A stretch of DNA of 64,000 nt from Pegoplata infirma. Lineage: Eukaryota; Arthropoda; Insecta; Diptera; Anthomyiidae. How positions within the stretch are numbered: position 1 is the stretch's first letter; the number at the start of each line of letters is the position of its first letter. The stretch spans positions 2,294,001-2,358,000 of the forward strand of contig CAWUER010000514.1 of assembly GCA_963921195.1 (NCBI GenBank). The letters are read 5' to 3'. The position numbers and the translations under genes are program-made. A model generated the notes under the pieces. That model was not told the origin of the DNA. It did not search any database and saw nothing but the letters and a program-made list of their open reading frames with translations. This document shows, piece after piece, positions 50,894 to 60,680 of the stretch.

Positions 50894-53800
50894 GTTATTT
50901 TGACAAAATCGGAGCAATAGTTGCAGAGATACAGCCGTTGAAAATAAAAGGTCTCCAGACTACGAAAAATTACAAGTTTATCATTTTTGAAAAAATAAAT
51001 TTTTTTAAAAATTTAAAATCGAGCAATCTCTTTTATTCTATTTAAACTTTATTGAAAAAGATTTAAATTCGTGCAAAGGCATTTGAAATCGATATAATGG
51101 TAACCTTGATATAGCCATTTCAAGTTATTACAAGTAACCCGAAAATATTTTTGATATGAATGCATAAATATCTGTTAATACTAGTCCGATAGTCTTAATT
51201 TTTTTCTGTCATGATAAAGCTAATATACTTATGCCTTCTAGTTTTTATAGAGTCAAAATCGCATCATTATTTACCGAGTTATAGCAATTTAAAAATGAGG
51301 GTCTCCAAAAAACCTTAAATAATGGGTTTCTCATAAAAATGAAAAAAAAACTTTGCATAAATGCATATATCTCTGTAAGTACCAGCCCGATTGTCTCACA
51401 TTTGGTTCCAGAGGAAAGATAAAGTCTCAATCTTTTATTTTTTTGTTATTTTGACAAAATCGGAGCAATAGTTGCAGAGATACAGCCGTTGAAAGTAAAA
51501 GGTCTCCAGACTACGAAAAATTACAAGTTTATCATTTTTGAAAAAATAAATTTTTTTAAAAATTTAAAATCGAGCAATCTCTTTTATTCTATTTAAACTT
51601 TATTGAAAAAGATTTAAATTCGTGCAAAGGCATTTGAAATCGAAATAATGGTAACCTTGATATAGCCATTTCAAGTTATTACAAGTAACCCGAAAATATT
51701 TTTGACATGAATGCATAAATATCTGTTAATACTAGTCCGATAGTCTTAATTTTTTTCTGTCATGATAAAGCTAATATACTTATGCCTTCTAGTTTTTATA
51801 GAGTCAAAATCGCATCATTATTTACCGAGTTATAGCAATTTAAAAATGAGGGTCTCCAAAAAACCTTAAATAATGGGTTTCTCATAAAAATGAAAAAAAA
51901 ACTTTGCATAAATGCATATATCTCTGTAAGTACCAGCCCGATTGTCTCACATTTGGTTCCAGAGGAAAGATAAAGTCTCAATCTTTTATTTTTTTGTTAT
52001 TTTGACAAAATCGGAGCAATAGTTGCAGAGATACAGCCGTTGAAAGTAAAAGGTCTCCAGACTACGAAAAATTACAAGTTTATCATTTTTGAAAAAATAA
52101 ATTTTTTTAAAAATTTAAAATCGAGCAATCTCTTTTATTCTATTTAAACTTTATTGAAAAAGATTTAAATTCGTGCGAAGGCATTTGAAATCGAAATAAT
52201 GGTAACCTTGATATAGCCATTTCAAGTTATTACAAGTAACCCGAAAATATTTTTGATATGAATGCATAAATATCTGTTAATACTAGTCTGATAGTCTTAA
52301 ATTTTTTCTGTCATGATAAAGCTAATATACTTATGCATTCTAGTTTTTATAGAGTCAAAATCGCATCATTATTTACCGAGTTATAGCAATTTAAAAATTA
52401 GGGTCTCCAAAAAACCTTAAATAATGGGTTTCTCATAAAAATGAAAAAAAACTTTGCATAATTGCATATATCTCTGTAAGTACCAGCCCGATTGTCTCAC
52501 ATTTGGTTCCAGAGGAAAGATAAAGTCTCAATCTTTTATTTTTTTGTTATTTTGACAAAATCGGAGCAATAGTTGCAGAGATACAGCCGTTGAAAGTAAA
52601 AGGTCTCCAGACTACGAAAAATTACAAGTTTATCATTTTTGAAAAAATAAATTTTTTTAAAAATTTAAAATCGAGCAATCTCTTTTATTCGAATTAAACT
52701 TTATTGAAAAAGATTTAAATTCGTGCAAAGGCATTAGAAAACGATAGAATGGTAACCTTGATATAGCCATTTCAAGTTATTACAAGTAACCCGAAAATAT
52801 TTTTGATATGAATGCATAAATATCTGTTAATACTAGTCCGATAGTCTTAATTTTTTTCTGTCATGATAAAGCTAATATACTTATGCCTTCTAGTTTTTAT
52901 AGAGTCAAAATCGGATCATTATTTACCGAGTTATAGCAATTTAAAAATTAGGGTCTCCAAAAAACCTTAAATAATGGGTTTCTCATAAAAATGAAAAAAA
53001 AAACTTTGCATAAATGCATATATCTCTGTAAGTACCAGCCCGATTGTCTCACATTTGGTTCCAGAGGAAAGATAAAGTCTCAATCTTTTATTTTTTTGTT
53101 ATTTTGACAAAATCGGAGCAATAGTTGCAGAGATACAGCCGTTGAAAGTAAAAGGTCTCCAGACTACGAAAAATTACAAGTTTATCATTTTTGAAAAAAT
53201 AAATTTTTTTAAAAATTTAAAATCGAGCAATCTCTTTTATTCTATTTAAACTTTATTGAAAAAGATTTAAATTCGTGCAAAGGCATTTGAAATCGATATA
53301 ATGGTAACCTTGATATAGCCATTTCAAGTTATTACAAGTAACCCGAAAATATTTTTGATATGAATGCATAAATATCTGTTAATACTAGTCCGATAGTCTT
53401 AATTTTTTTCTGTCATGATAAAGCTAATATACTTATGCCTTCTAGTTTTTATAGAGTCAAAATCGCATCATTATTTACCGAGTTATAGCAATTTAAAAAT
53501 GAGGGTCTCCAAAAAACCTTAAATAATGGGTTTCTCATAAAAATGAAAAAAAAACTTTGCATAAATGCATATATCTCTGTAAGTACCAGCCCGATTGTCT
53601 CACATTTGGTTCCAGAGGAAAGATAAAGTCTCAATCTTTTATTTTTTTGTTATTTTGACAAAATCGGAGCAATAGTTGCAGAGATACAGCCGTTGAAAGT
53701 AAAAGGTCTCCAGACTACGAAAAATTACAAGTTTATCATTTTTGAAAAAATAATTTTTTTAAAAATTTAAAATCGAGCAATCTCTTTTATTCTATTTAAA

Positions 53801-55030
53801 CTTTATTGAAAAAGATTTAAATTCGTGCAAAGGATTTGAAATCGAAATAATGGTAACCTTGATATAGCCATTTCAAGTTATTACAAGTAACCCGAAAATA
53901 TTTTTGACATGAATGCATAAATATCTGTTAATACTAGTCCGATAGTCTTATTTTTTTTCTGTCATGATAAAGCTAATATACTTATGCCTTCTAGTTTTTA
54001 TAGAGTCAAAATCGGATCATTGTTTACCGAGTTATAGCAATTTAAAAATTAGGGTCTCCAAAAAACCTTAAATAATGGGTTTCTCATAAAAATGAAAAAA
54101 AAACTTTGCATAAATGCATATATCTCTGTAAGTACCAGCCCGATTGTCTCACATTTGGTTCCAGAGGAAAGATAAAGTCTCAATCTTTTATTTTTTTGTT
54201 ATTTTGACAAAATCGGAGCAATAGTTGCAGAGATACAGCCGTTGAAAGTAAAAGGTCTCCAGACTACGAAAAATTACAAGTTTATCATTTTTGAAAAAAT
54301 AAATTTTTTTAAAAATTTAAAATCGAGCAATCTCTTTTATTCTATTTAAACTTTATTGAAAAAGATTTAAATTCGTGCGAAGGCATTTGAAATCGAAATA
54401 ATGGTAACCTTGATATAGCCATTTCAAGTTATTACAAGTAACCCGAAAATATTTTTGATATGAATGCATAAATATCTGTTAATACTAGTCTGATAGTCTT
54501 AAATTTTTTCTGTCATGATAAAGCTAATATACTTATGCATTCTAGTTTTTATAGAGTCAAAATCGCATCATTATTTACCGAGTTATAGCAATTTAAAAAT
54601 TAGGGTCTCCAAAAAACCTTAAATAATGGGTTTCTCATAAAAATGAAAAAAAAAACTTTGCATAATTGCATATATCTCTGTAAGTACCAGCCCGATTGTC
54701 TCACATTTGGTTCCAGAGGAAAGATAAAGTCTCAATCTTTTATTTTTTTGTTATTTTGACAAAATCGGAGCAATAGTTGCAGAGATACAGCCGTTGAAAG
54801 TAAAAGGTCTCCAGACTACGAAAAATTACAAGTTTATCATTTTTGAAAAAAACAAATTTTTTTAAAAATTTAAAATCGAGCAATCTCTTTTATTCTATTT
54901 AAACTTTATTGAAAAAAATTTAAATTTGTGCAAAGGCATTAGAAAACGATAGAATGGTAACCTTGATATAGCCATTTCAAGTTATTACAAGTAACCCGAA
55001 AATATTTTTGATATGAATGCATAAATATCT

Positions 55031-55038
55031 GTTAATAC
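55031..55038 (+). repeat. hAT-type target-site duplication, left copy
   Basis: GTTAATAC is ordinary satellite sequence. It is repeated at 60681-60688, where the satellite continues TAGTCTGATAG exactly as expected for an uninterrupted monomer. An 8-bp duplication with T at position 2 and A at position 7 fits the known hAT preference nTnnnnAn. Confidence 0.93.
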
Positions 55039-55055
55039 CAAGGATGGGTACCAAT
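55039..55055 (+). repeat. hAT-like left terminal inverted repeat
   Basis: CAAGGATGGGTACCAAT. It pairs with the right end at 60664-60680, 16 of 17 positions matching. It includes the GGTACC palindrome. Confidence 0.88.
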
Positions 55056-55064
55056 TCGATAAAA

Positions 55065-55265
55065 GTATTGGTATTGGTATTGGTTTTTAAAATTATATTA
55101 GTATTGGTTTAGGTATTGGTTTTCATTTTTTGTTGAATTGGTATAGGTTTCGGTATTGGTTTTGAATTATTTAGGTATTGGGTATTGGTATTGGTTTTAG
55201 CCTCGAATTGGTATCGGTTTTAAATAAGTATTGGTATTTATCTTATATCGGTTTTGGTATTTGTA
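55065..55265 (+). repeat. Left subterminal GGTATTGGT-type repeats
   Basis: About 200 bp of degenerate tandem or interspersed copies of GGTATTGGTTTT and GGTATTGGT (also GGTATCGG and GGTATAGG), starting with three adjacent GTATTG units at 55065-55082. Subterminal clusters of short motifs are typical transposase-binding sites in hAT elements; that role here is inferred. A short + frame at 55178-55435 across the repeats is not considered a gene. Confidence 0.8.
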
Positions 55266-56125
55266 TGCAAAAGGTTTTGTCGTTAATATTAATTAATTTA
55301 ACTAACGTCGTCCTTCTGTCCGCCCCACAGTGCACACTGGGGCGTTATGGTAGGTTTTTTGGTCAAAAGTCTCTACAGGTCGTAAATGTTAACCGATTTT
55401 TTGGAAATTCAGAAAATAAGCCTATATTAAGGTAATTAATAAGTGCCTTGAAAGTTTTTGAAATCGGACCTACAAGGAAACTATTTCAGGGTGGACACTT
55501 CATTTTTAATCAAATTACCGATGTTATAGATGAATCAAATGAAGAGACACTTGTCTTTTGAATATGTATTTGAATTAGAGATGGTCTGTAGTCCCGTAAT
55601 TTGCGTGACTCAAAAAACCACGTGATTCAGGCGTGAGCGATTTTTATTTAAATCACGTGATTATTGAGCGATTTTTATTTAAATTAAGTGACTATATTAG
55701 GGTAGGTTAACCTAACGTAACCTAGGATAATAAATAAGTGCCTTGAAACTTTTTGGATTCAGACCTACGAGGAAACTTTTTAAAGAATGGACACTTCATT
55801 TTAAATAACATCTTAAATCACGTGATGTTGAGTTGAAAAATTCTGAGTGTCTAGAGAGTGGGTCGAATTTTTGCGTGAAGTTTTTTTGAAAAATCCCTTT
55901 AAAAAAAAAATAAAAAAAAAAATTGTGGAAACCTCATTTTTAAACTCATCGTTATCAAAAGTTCTACGCCCTTTCAAAAAACTTTCTGGGCCAGAATTAT
56001 CCTTTCTATCCCAACTTTCCAAAAAATTTGACCGCTTGAGTCCGTTTTCAAAAATGGAACTAAAATAAATTTTATAAAAAAATAAAATTTATAAAATGCA
56101 ATATTATGTTCAATATCCTATTATA
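55266..56125. other. Interior of the hAT-like element, no gene seen
   Basis: Non-coding by inspection. It holds a bulged GC-rich dyad at 55321-55344 (CGCCCCACAGTG with CACTGGGGCG), a ~70-bp direct repeat pair (separate entry), GAGCGATTTTTATTTAAAT twice (about 55635 and 55665) and several CACGTGATT motifs. AT-rich sequence with an A-run at about 55903-55921 follows. Overlapping short frames at 55813-56022 (-) and 55847-56068 (+) have no recognisable product. Confidence 0.6.
55436..55808 (+). repeat. Pair of ~70-bp direct repeats, 295 bp apart
   Basis: The segment starting AAGTGCCTTGAAA at 55441 (to about 55508) recurs at 55736 (to about 55806). Both copies share CAGACCTAC/GGACCTAC, AAGGAAAC/GAGGAAAC and TGGACACTTCATTTT. 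They are clearly diverged, so the duplication is older than the satellite insertion or at least not recent. Function is unknown. Confidence 0.8.
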
Positions 56126-56187
56126 TTGATGGTGTGTGGGTTAGATTGACCATTGTACAATCGTCAATCTTACCCACACACGATCAA
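56126..56187. repeat. 25-bp-arm hairpin beside the foldback element
   Basis: Arms at 56126-56150 (TTGATGGTGTGTGGGTTAGA followed by TTGAC) and 56163-56187 are reverse complements with two mismatches. The 12-bp loop contains CATTGTACAAT, itself partly palindromic. It lies 12 bp upstream of the foldback target duplication TTGTACAT, which resembles the loop sequence. Confidence 0.82.
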
Positions 56188-56199
56188 TAAAATTGTACA

Positions 56200-56207
56200 T
56201 TGTACAT
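56200..56207 (+). repeat. Foldback target-site duplication, left copy
   Basis: TTGTACAT, repeated at 58285-58292. It is 8 bp with T at position 2 and A at position 7, the hAT pattern. Confidence 0.88.
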
Positions 56208-58284
56208 TAGGGTGCACCAAAAAAACGAAGTTGTTAGATATTGACCGGGCCCCCCTCTAGAAATGTGCATTTGGGGGTAAAAACATGTCTCACAAAATTT
56301 TAGGAAAATCGGATATGGGTAAGACCTGCCGCATCGGCCCTGAAGTTTGAAAATCGAATTATAAGGGGAAAATATGACTTTTTATCCATTTTCTCAATTT
56401 TTTCGATATTTTCAGTTAAGTTTGAATTCAAATGGTCACAGAATTGTGATTTGGAGTAAAATGTCTATCGAAAAAGGCATTAAAAACTAAAATCGGTTGA
56501 AAATCAGCCAAGTTATTACAACTTCCCCAGGCAACTAACGTGTGTCAGACCATTTAATCAAGGGATTCGAACCCCATTTTTGAAATTTATTGAAATTATC
56601 TACTGTAACAACATTTTTTTATTCTTCAAGTCTCAATGTACTAAGAAGATAAATATTTTTCATATTGCGTTTTGCTAACTTGTTTTAAATAAATGCTAAA
56701 GTGGTCTGAATTTTTCAACACTATTTTCAAATCTCCAATTTTAAATTTTTATTTTTTTTTGTTAAAGAAATTTTAAAAAATCGACTATTGGAGTTTAAGG
56801 ATTTGTTAAGCACATATAAAGGAATAAAAACGCCAAAAATTGTAGGATTTGCTGTTTTCATTTGGCTATTACAGTGATGTAATTTCGGAGGATTTCGGGA
56901 AAGTAGTGATTTTTGGCACTTTTTTAGCTTTTAATTTTTTTTTTTTGTTTTTTTTTTACAAACATCATATGTTTTGGACCGAATTATATCAACACGAGAC
57001 AGAATACTTCAATTCGCAAAATTAGGGCGAAATTGAGATATAAAAAATTGCCCCTGTTAAGGGTCAAAGGTCAAATTTTAGAAATTTTGAATTTTTAAAC
57101 ATTAACAGATTTGCTAGGCGGATTTTGCTGAATCTACTTGATGTTATTTTAATTGGTCTAAACTATATGGCAAATAATTAAAATTTAGAAATTTAACCCT
57201 TAAGTGCTGTTGGGGCCTATAATTTTTTTCATTTAATGGAGATAATGTAAGTGTATTTTGTTCAAAGGGTCGAATAGGCCCCACCATCACTAAAGGGTTA
57301 ATATTCTGAATTTAAATAAAAAGACATATGTTAAGACCTTTTATAATGACATCAAGTAGTTTCATATATTTCCACTCAGAAAATCTGTTAATGTTTAAAA
57401 ATTCAAAATCTTCTAAAATTTGACCTTTGACCTTTAGTTGGGGCAATTTTTAATTTCTCAATTTTGCCCTAAATTTGCGAATTGAAGTATTCAATCTCGT
57501 GTTGATATAATTCGGTCCAAAACATATGAAGTTTGTAAAAAAAAACAAAAAAAATAAATAAAAGCTAAAAAAAGTGCCAAAAATCACTACTTTCCCGAAA
57601 TCCGCCGAAATTACATGACTGTGATAGCCAAATGAAAACAGCAAATCCTACAATTTTTGGGGTTTTTATTCCTTTATATGTGCTTAACAAATCCTTAAAC
57701 TCCAATAGTCGATTTTTTAAAATTTCTTTAACAAAAAAAATAAAAAATTAAAATTGGAGATTTGAAAATAGTGTTGAAAAATTCAGACCACTTTAGCATT
57801 TATTTAAAACAAGTTAGCAAAACGCAATATGAAAAATATTTATCTTCTTAGTACATTGAGACTTGAAGAATAAAAAAATGTTGTTACAGTAGATAATTTC
57901 AATAAATTTACAAAATGGGGCTCGAATCCCTTGATTAAATGGTCTGACACACGTTAGTTGCCTGGGAAAGTTGTAATAACTTGGCTGATTTTCAACCGAT
58001 TTTAGTTTTTAATACCTTATTCGATAGACATTTTACTCCAAATCACAATTCTGTGACCATTTGAATTCAAACTTAACTCAAAATATCGAAAAAATTGAGA
58101 AAATGGATAAAAAGTCATATTTTCCCCTTGTAATTCGATTTTCAAACTTCAGGGCCGATGCGGCAGGTCTTACCCACATCCGATTTTCCTAAAATTTTGT
58201 GAGACATGTTTTTACCCCCAAATGCACATTTCTAGAGGGGGCCCCGGTCAATATCTAACAACTTCGTTTTTTTGGTGCACCCTA
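56208..58284. mobile_element. Foldback (long-inverted-repeat) hAT-like element, 2,077 bp
   Basis: The termini are TAGGGTGCACCAAAAAAACG and its exact reverse complement. The two arms (about 56208-57196 and 57302-58284, 989 and 983 bp) are inverted copies of each other over almost their full length, for example GGATTTGCTGTTTTCATTTG at about 56846 with its complement at about 57628. Scattered mismatches and small indels are visible. It has no coding capacity; a short - frame at 57450-57644 lies in one arm and is not a gene. It is inserted within the larger hAT-like element with an 8-bp duplication TTGTACAT. If transcribed, the RNA could fold into a hairpin of nearly 1 kb. The family is not recognised; hAT-like is inferred from the duplication. 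Confidence 0.88.
57193..57301. mobile_element. Possible piggyBac-like MITE at the foldback centre (101 bp)
   Basis: TTAA at 57193-57196 and 57298-57301 flanks a 101-bp segment starting CCCTTAAGTG and ending CACTAAAGGG. Its first and last 24 bp are inverted repeats with three mismatches. TTAA duplication with CCC/GGG ends is the known piggyBac pattern. It fills exactly the space between the two foldback arms. The alternative is that this is only the innermost part of the foldback palindrome plus a 50-bp loop. Confidence 0.45.
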
Positions 58285-58292
58285 TTGTACAT
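58285..58292 (+). repeat. Foldback target-site duplication, right copy
   Basis: TTGTACAT, identical to 56200-56207. Confidence 0.88.
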
Positions 58293-58560
58293 AATAAAAA
58301 ATAAAAATTTCCTTGATTTTCGATAATCTCAAATGAGTAACAAATTACCTAATTTTTATTTGTCAGTTTTTACTCCATTTAGGTCCACTGTACCAATGCG
58401 AGAAGAACTTATTTTTCGCTTCTTTTTTAAATAATAATGATAAAATTAAAGTTAAAGCCAACTAAATCAAAAGTGGTTTACAAAAATATATATTTTAAGG
58501 CGTTTTAATTTTATCTCTTTTGAGAAAAATTAAAAAAAGGAAATTTTATAAAACTAAAGG
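58293..58560. other. AT-rich interior, nothing recognised
   Basis: Non-coding AT-rich sequence between the foldback element and the hairpin MITE. I see no repeat, gene or motif that I can name. Confidence 0.5.
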
Positions 58561-58564
58561 CCTA

Positions 58565-58681
58565 TTCACACCTGAGGTGAAATCTCGTTCGAACGAGATT
58601 TCGATCATATGGTCTGTATCATTTTATTCACAACCATATGATCGAAATCTCGTTCGAACAAGATTTCACCTCAGGTGTGAA
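58565..58681. mobile_element. Short hairpin MITE-like sequence
   Basis: Two 49-bp arms (58565-58613 and 58633-58681) are reverse complements with one mismatch, around a 19-bp loop. They start TTCACACCTGAGGTGAAATC and end in the complement. Each arm holds a further palindrome: AATCTCGTTCGAACGAGATT is perfect in the left arm and has one change in the right, and CACCTGAGGTG is also dyadic. A clear target duplication is not visible, so whether it moved as a MITE is uncertain. A + frame at 58520-58822 reads through it and is not a gene. Confidence 0.72.
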
Positions 58682-58770
58682 TTGGGTATAAGATTCAATT
58701 TTATTTTTCCTTTTTTGGAAAAAGGTACTTTTTTAGTGAAATTAGCAAGGGAGAAATTAGGTAAGGGAAA

Positions 58771-59240
58771 TATTTATACCCTACACCACACTATGGTACA
58801 GGGTATAATGAGTTTGTGCTGATGTTTGTAACTACCCGAAATATTGGTCCTAGAGCCACCTTTAAGTATACCGATCGACTCAGAATTACTTTTTAAGTCG
58901 ATTTAGCGATGTCCGTCTGTCTGTCCATGTAAACGGTGTAAACACGACAGGTCGCAATTTTTAATCAATTGACTTGAAATTTAAAACTTAGGCCTCTTTT
59001 TTCCCAAGGACGAAGCCTATTGAAGTTGTAAAAAATCGGTCCATATTTAGACCTAGCCCCCATACAAAGGTCCTCGTTAATTTGGCTCAAATGACTCAAA
59101 TAACCGTATTTTAATAGGTATCTTTTAAAAAATTTGGCAGGTAGTCATGTTTCATCTACACAAATCACCATTCCGAATTTTAAAGAAATCGGACCTGTCC
59201 TTCTTGTATTTTTCGATTTTAGATCTTTTTGTAATTACAC
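58771..59240 (+). repeat. DINE-1/INE-1-like dipteran interspersed repeat fragment
   Basis: It begins with TATACCCT at 58775-58782, paired with AGGGTATA at 58800-58807. It continues with TTTGTGCTGATGTTTGTAAC, AGTATACCGATCGACTC, GTCGATTTAGC, and GTCCGTCTGTCTGTCCATGT followed by AAAC, ending in text rich in AAATCGGTCC/AAATCGGACC and TAGCCCCCATACAAA. I recognise this order of motifs from the abundant Helitron-related DINE-1/INE-1-type repeats of higher flies. That is memory, not a search. The 3' edge is not defined. Confidence 0.5.
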
Positions 59241-60440
59241 GGGCAAATTGTTTTTCTTATATGGAGTTCACACTTTCGACCTTAAACAAGTTGTTTAACA
59301 AAACACCAGTAACTGAATAAAAACGTAATGGATACAGAACAAATAATTTTTTAAACACGTAACCCTTAAACTCTCAAAAATAGCAAGTGAGAACCGCACA
59401 TTATGCATTCTTAAATTCCTTTATAATATCTGTGACAAAAACCCATAACAACATAAGTCGAGTTATGTCCAAAACGTGTTTTTGCATTTTTGGAATCTCC
59501 TTATCCATTTTCGTATTGTATCAAATTTTTATGAAAATCGGACCATTACTTTCTGAGATATTGATTTCAGAACTCCACAACTCATTTTTTTTAAGGGAAA
59601 AATAAAAATCGTAACAACATATCTGAGTTATGTTTTTATTCCTTATTTTAAAATCAGGAATCGTTGAAGACGCTAAAATGTATTTTACAGGGATACATAA
59701 CTGCATATCTCGACATATGCTTGGATTAAAATGCAATTTTGCAAAACGCAATAACAACATCAATGGTTTTCACCCGATATCTTCGTTGTCCTTATATATA
59801 TCAACTTTTAAAGTAGCAAGGATTGTGTCGATAATAACATGCCCAAAATTTTCAAAATTTTAAAACCCAGATTTGGTATTTGAAATTTAAACTTAAAAAT
59901 GCTCTCCTGAAAAGTAGTATAAAAACACTTATGCACTTGTTCCTTTTTGCGACAGATATGACTGTGCCTCTGATAAAACAAACAACATTTTTTTTCTGGA
60001 TTCTGGTGTTGTGACATATAATTTTGTAACGAGTGCTTGATTAAAATTTTGGGATTTCCAAAAAAGGACATTAGTATTTTTTTTTACAACGTAAAGAACA
60101 GTGCAGTGACATTCAATACATGTGTATCACATAATAATAATGTTTGCAAAAGAAAAAATTTCATTACAGAAAAGGTCTAAATTTTTTAAGATCTAATTTT
60201 ATTAGAGGTCATAAAAATCACGTAACGTGACAAAAAAATATTTGTTTTATGTTTTTATGGCTTTTAAAGTAGCTAACTCCTTTTTGTTATATGACTTTGC
60301 ATGCAAACGATTACTGATCGATGTAACATCTTTTGTGAACATCTGTAGCAATTCGTTGGTCAGGTAAAACCTAATAATGTGATGGAAAGAAAATGTTTGA
60401 CGTCACAATTAAAACGAACGAAAATAAGAATTCAAAAAAC
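59241..60440. other. Interior of the hAT-like element, no gene seen
   Basis: About 1.2 kb of AT-rich sequence. Short frames at 59387-59605 (+), 59521-59763 (-), 59630-59863 (+) and 59808-60071 (-) overlap each other, have no recognisable domain and low-complexity composition, so I do not call them. A segment at 59534-59570 (AAAATCGGACCATTACTTTC, then GAGATATTG) resembles the satellite core (see findings). Otherwise I see nothing to name. Confidence 0.5.
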
Positions 60441-60663
60441 CGAAACAAAACCGATACGAAAGTAGAAAAAATGAATTGGTATTGGTTTTTTATTGGTATT
60501 GGTTTTGAAGAATAAAAGTATTGGTTTTTAATTGGTATTGGTAGTGGGGAATCAGTATTGGTTTTTTATCGGTATTGGTATCGCACAAATAAAGGTATTG
60601 GTTTTTAATTGGTATTGGTTTTCAATTTGAATTGGTATTAACGGGTATTGGTATCGAAAAGGT
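60441..60663 (+). repeat. Right subterminal GGTATTGGT-type repeats
   Basis: About 200 bp of ATTGGTATTGGTTTT-type units, from 60474 to the terminal repeat, in the same + strand orientation as the left block. One opposite copy (ACCGAAACAAAACCGATACG, about 60439-60458) precedes them. Likely counterpart of the left subterminal array. Confidence 0.78.
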
Positions 60664-60680
60664 ATTGGTACCCATCATTG
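60664..60680 (-). repeat. hAT-like right terminal inverted repeat
   Basis: ATTGGTACCCATCATTG, the reverse complement of the left terminus apart from one position. Confidence 0.88.

Larger units (their letters stand above)
22428..55038 (+). repeat. ~551-bp satellite array, middle block
   Basis: Same satellite, same orientation and same monomer classes as the left block, resuming in phase directly after the LINE (22428-22438 is the right target-site copy). It holds about 59 monomer equivalents. The class order B-A-C-D is clear, for example at about 22850 (B), 23390 (A), 23940 (C), 24495 (D), 25050 (B) and 25590 (A). Embedded are the block duplications and truncated monomers listed separately. 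It ends at 55038 with GTTAATAC, the target duplication of the hAT-like element. There are no genes in this stretch. Confidence 0.98.
55039..60680. mobile_element. Non-autonomous hAT-like DNA element, 5,642 bp, with nested insertions
   Basis: The ends are 17-bp inverted repeats: CAAGGATGGGTACCAAT at 55039-55055, and at 60664-60680 the complement of CAATGATGGGTACCAAT, with one mismatch at position 4. Flanking 8-bp duplications (GTTAATAC) fit the hAT superfamily, as does the CA start. Just inside each end lies a block of GGTATTGGT-type repeats, reminiscent of hAT subterminal transposase-binding arrays. No transposase is seen: no open frame over 100 codons and no recognisable DDE or dimerisation segment. 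The element would therefore need a transposase made elsewhere. About 2.08 kb of its length is a later foldback insertion. Orientation is undefined. Superfamily assignment rests on the duplication and ends only. Confidence 0.85.

Noticed and set aside
55700..55730. Telomere-like CCTAA/TTAGG motifs (GGTTAACCTAACGTAACCTAGG)
   Set aside because: Only a few scattered copies and no tandem array. Flies lack the TTAGG telomere repeat. Chance is the better explanation.
55178..60071. Short frames (65-100 codons) in the hAT-like element, on both strands
   Set aside because: They overlap each other, cross hairpins, GGTATTGGT arrays or foldback arms, and show no transposase or other motif. Composition is that of AT-rich non-coding DNA.
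55065..60663. GGTATTGGT blocks at both ends read as long terminal repeats
   Set aside because: The two blocks are not copies of one another as a unit. The ends are a 17-bp inverted repeat with an 8-bp duplication, and there is no TG...CA boundary, primer-binding site or pol.
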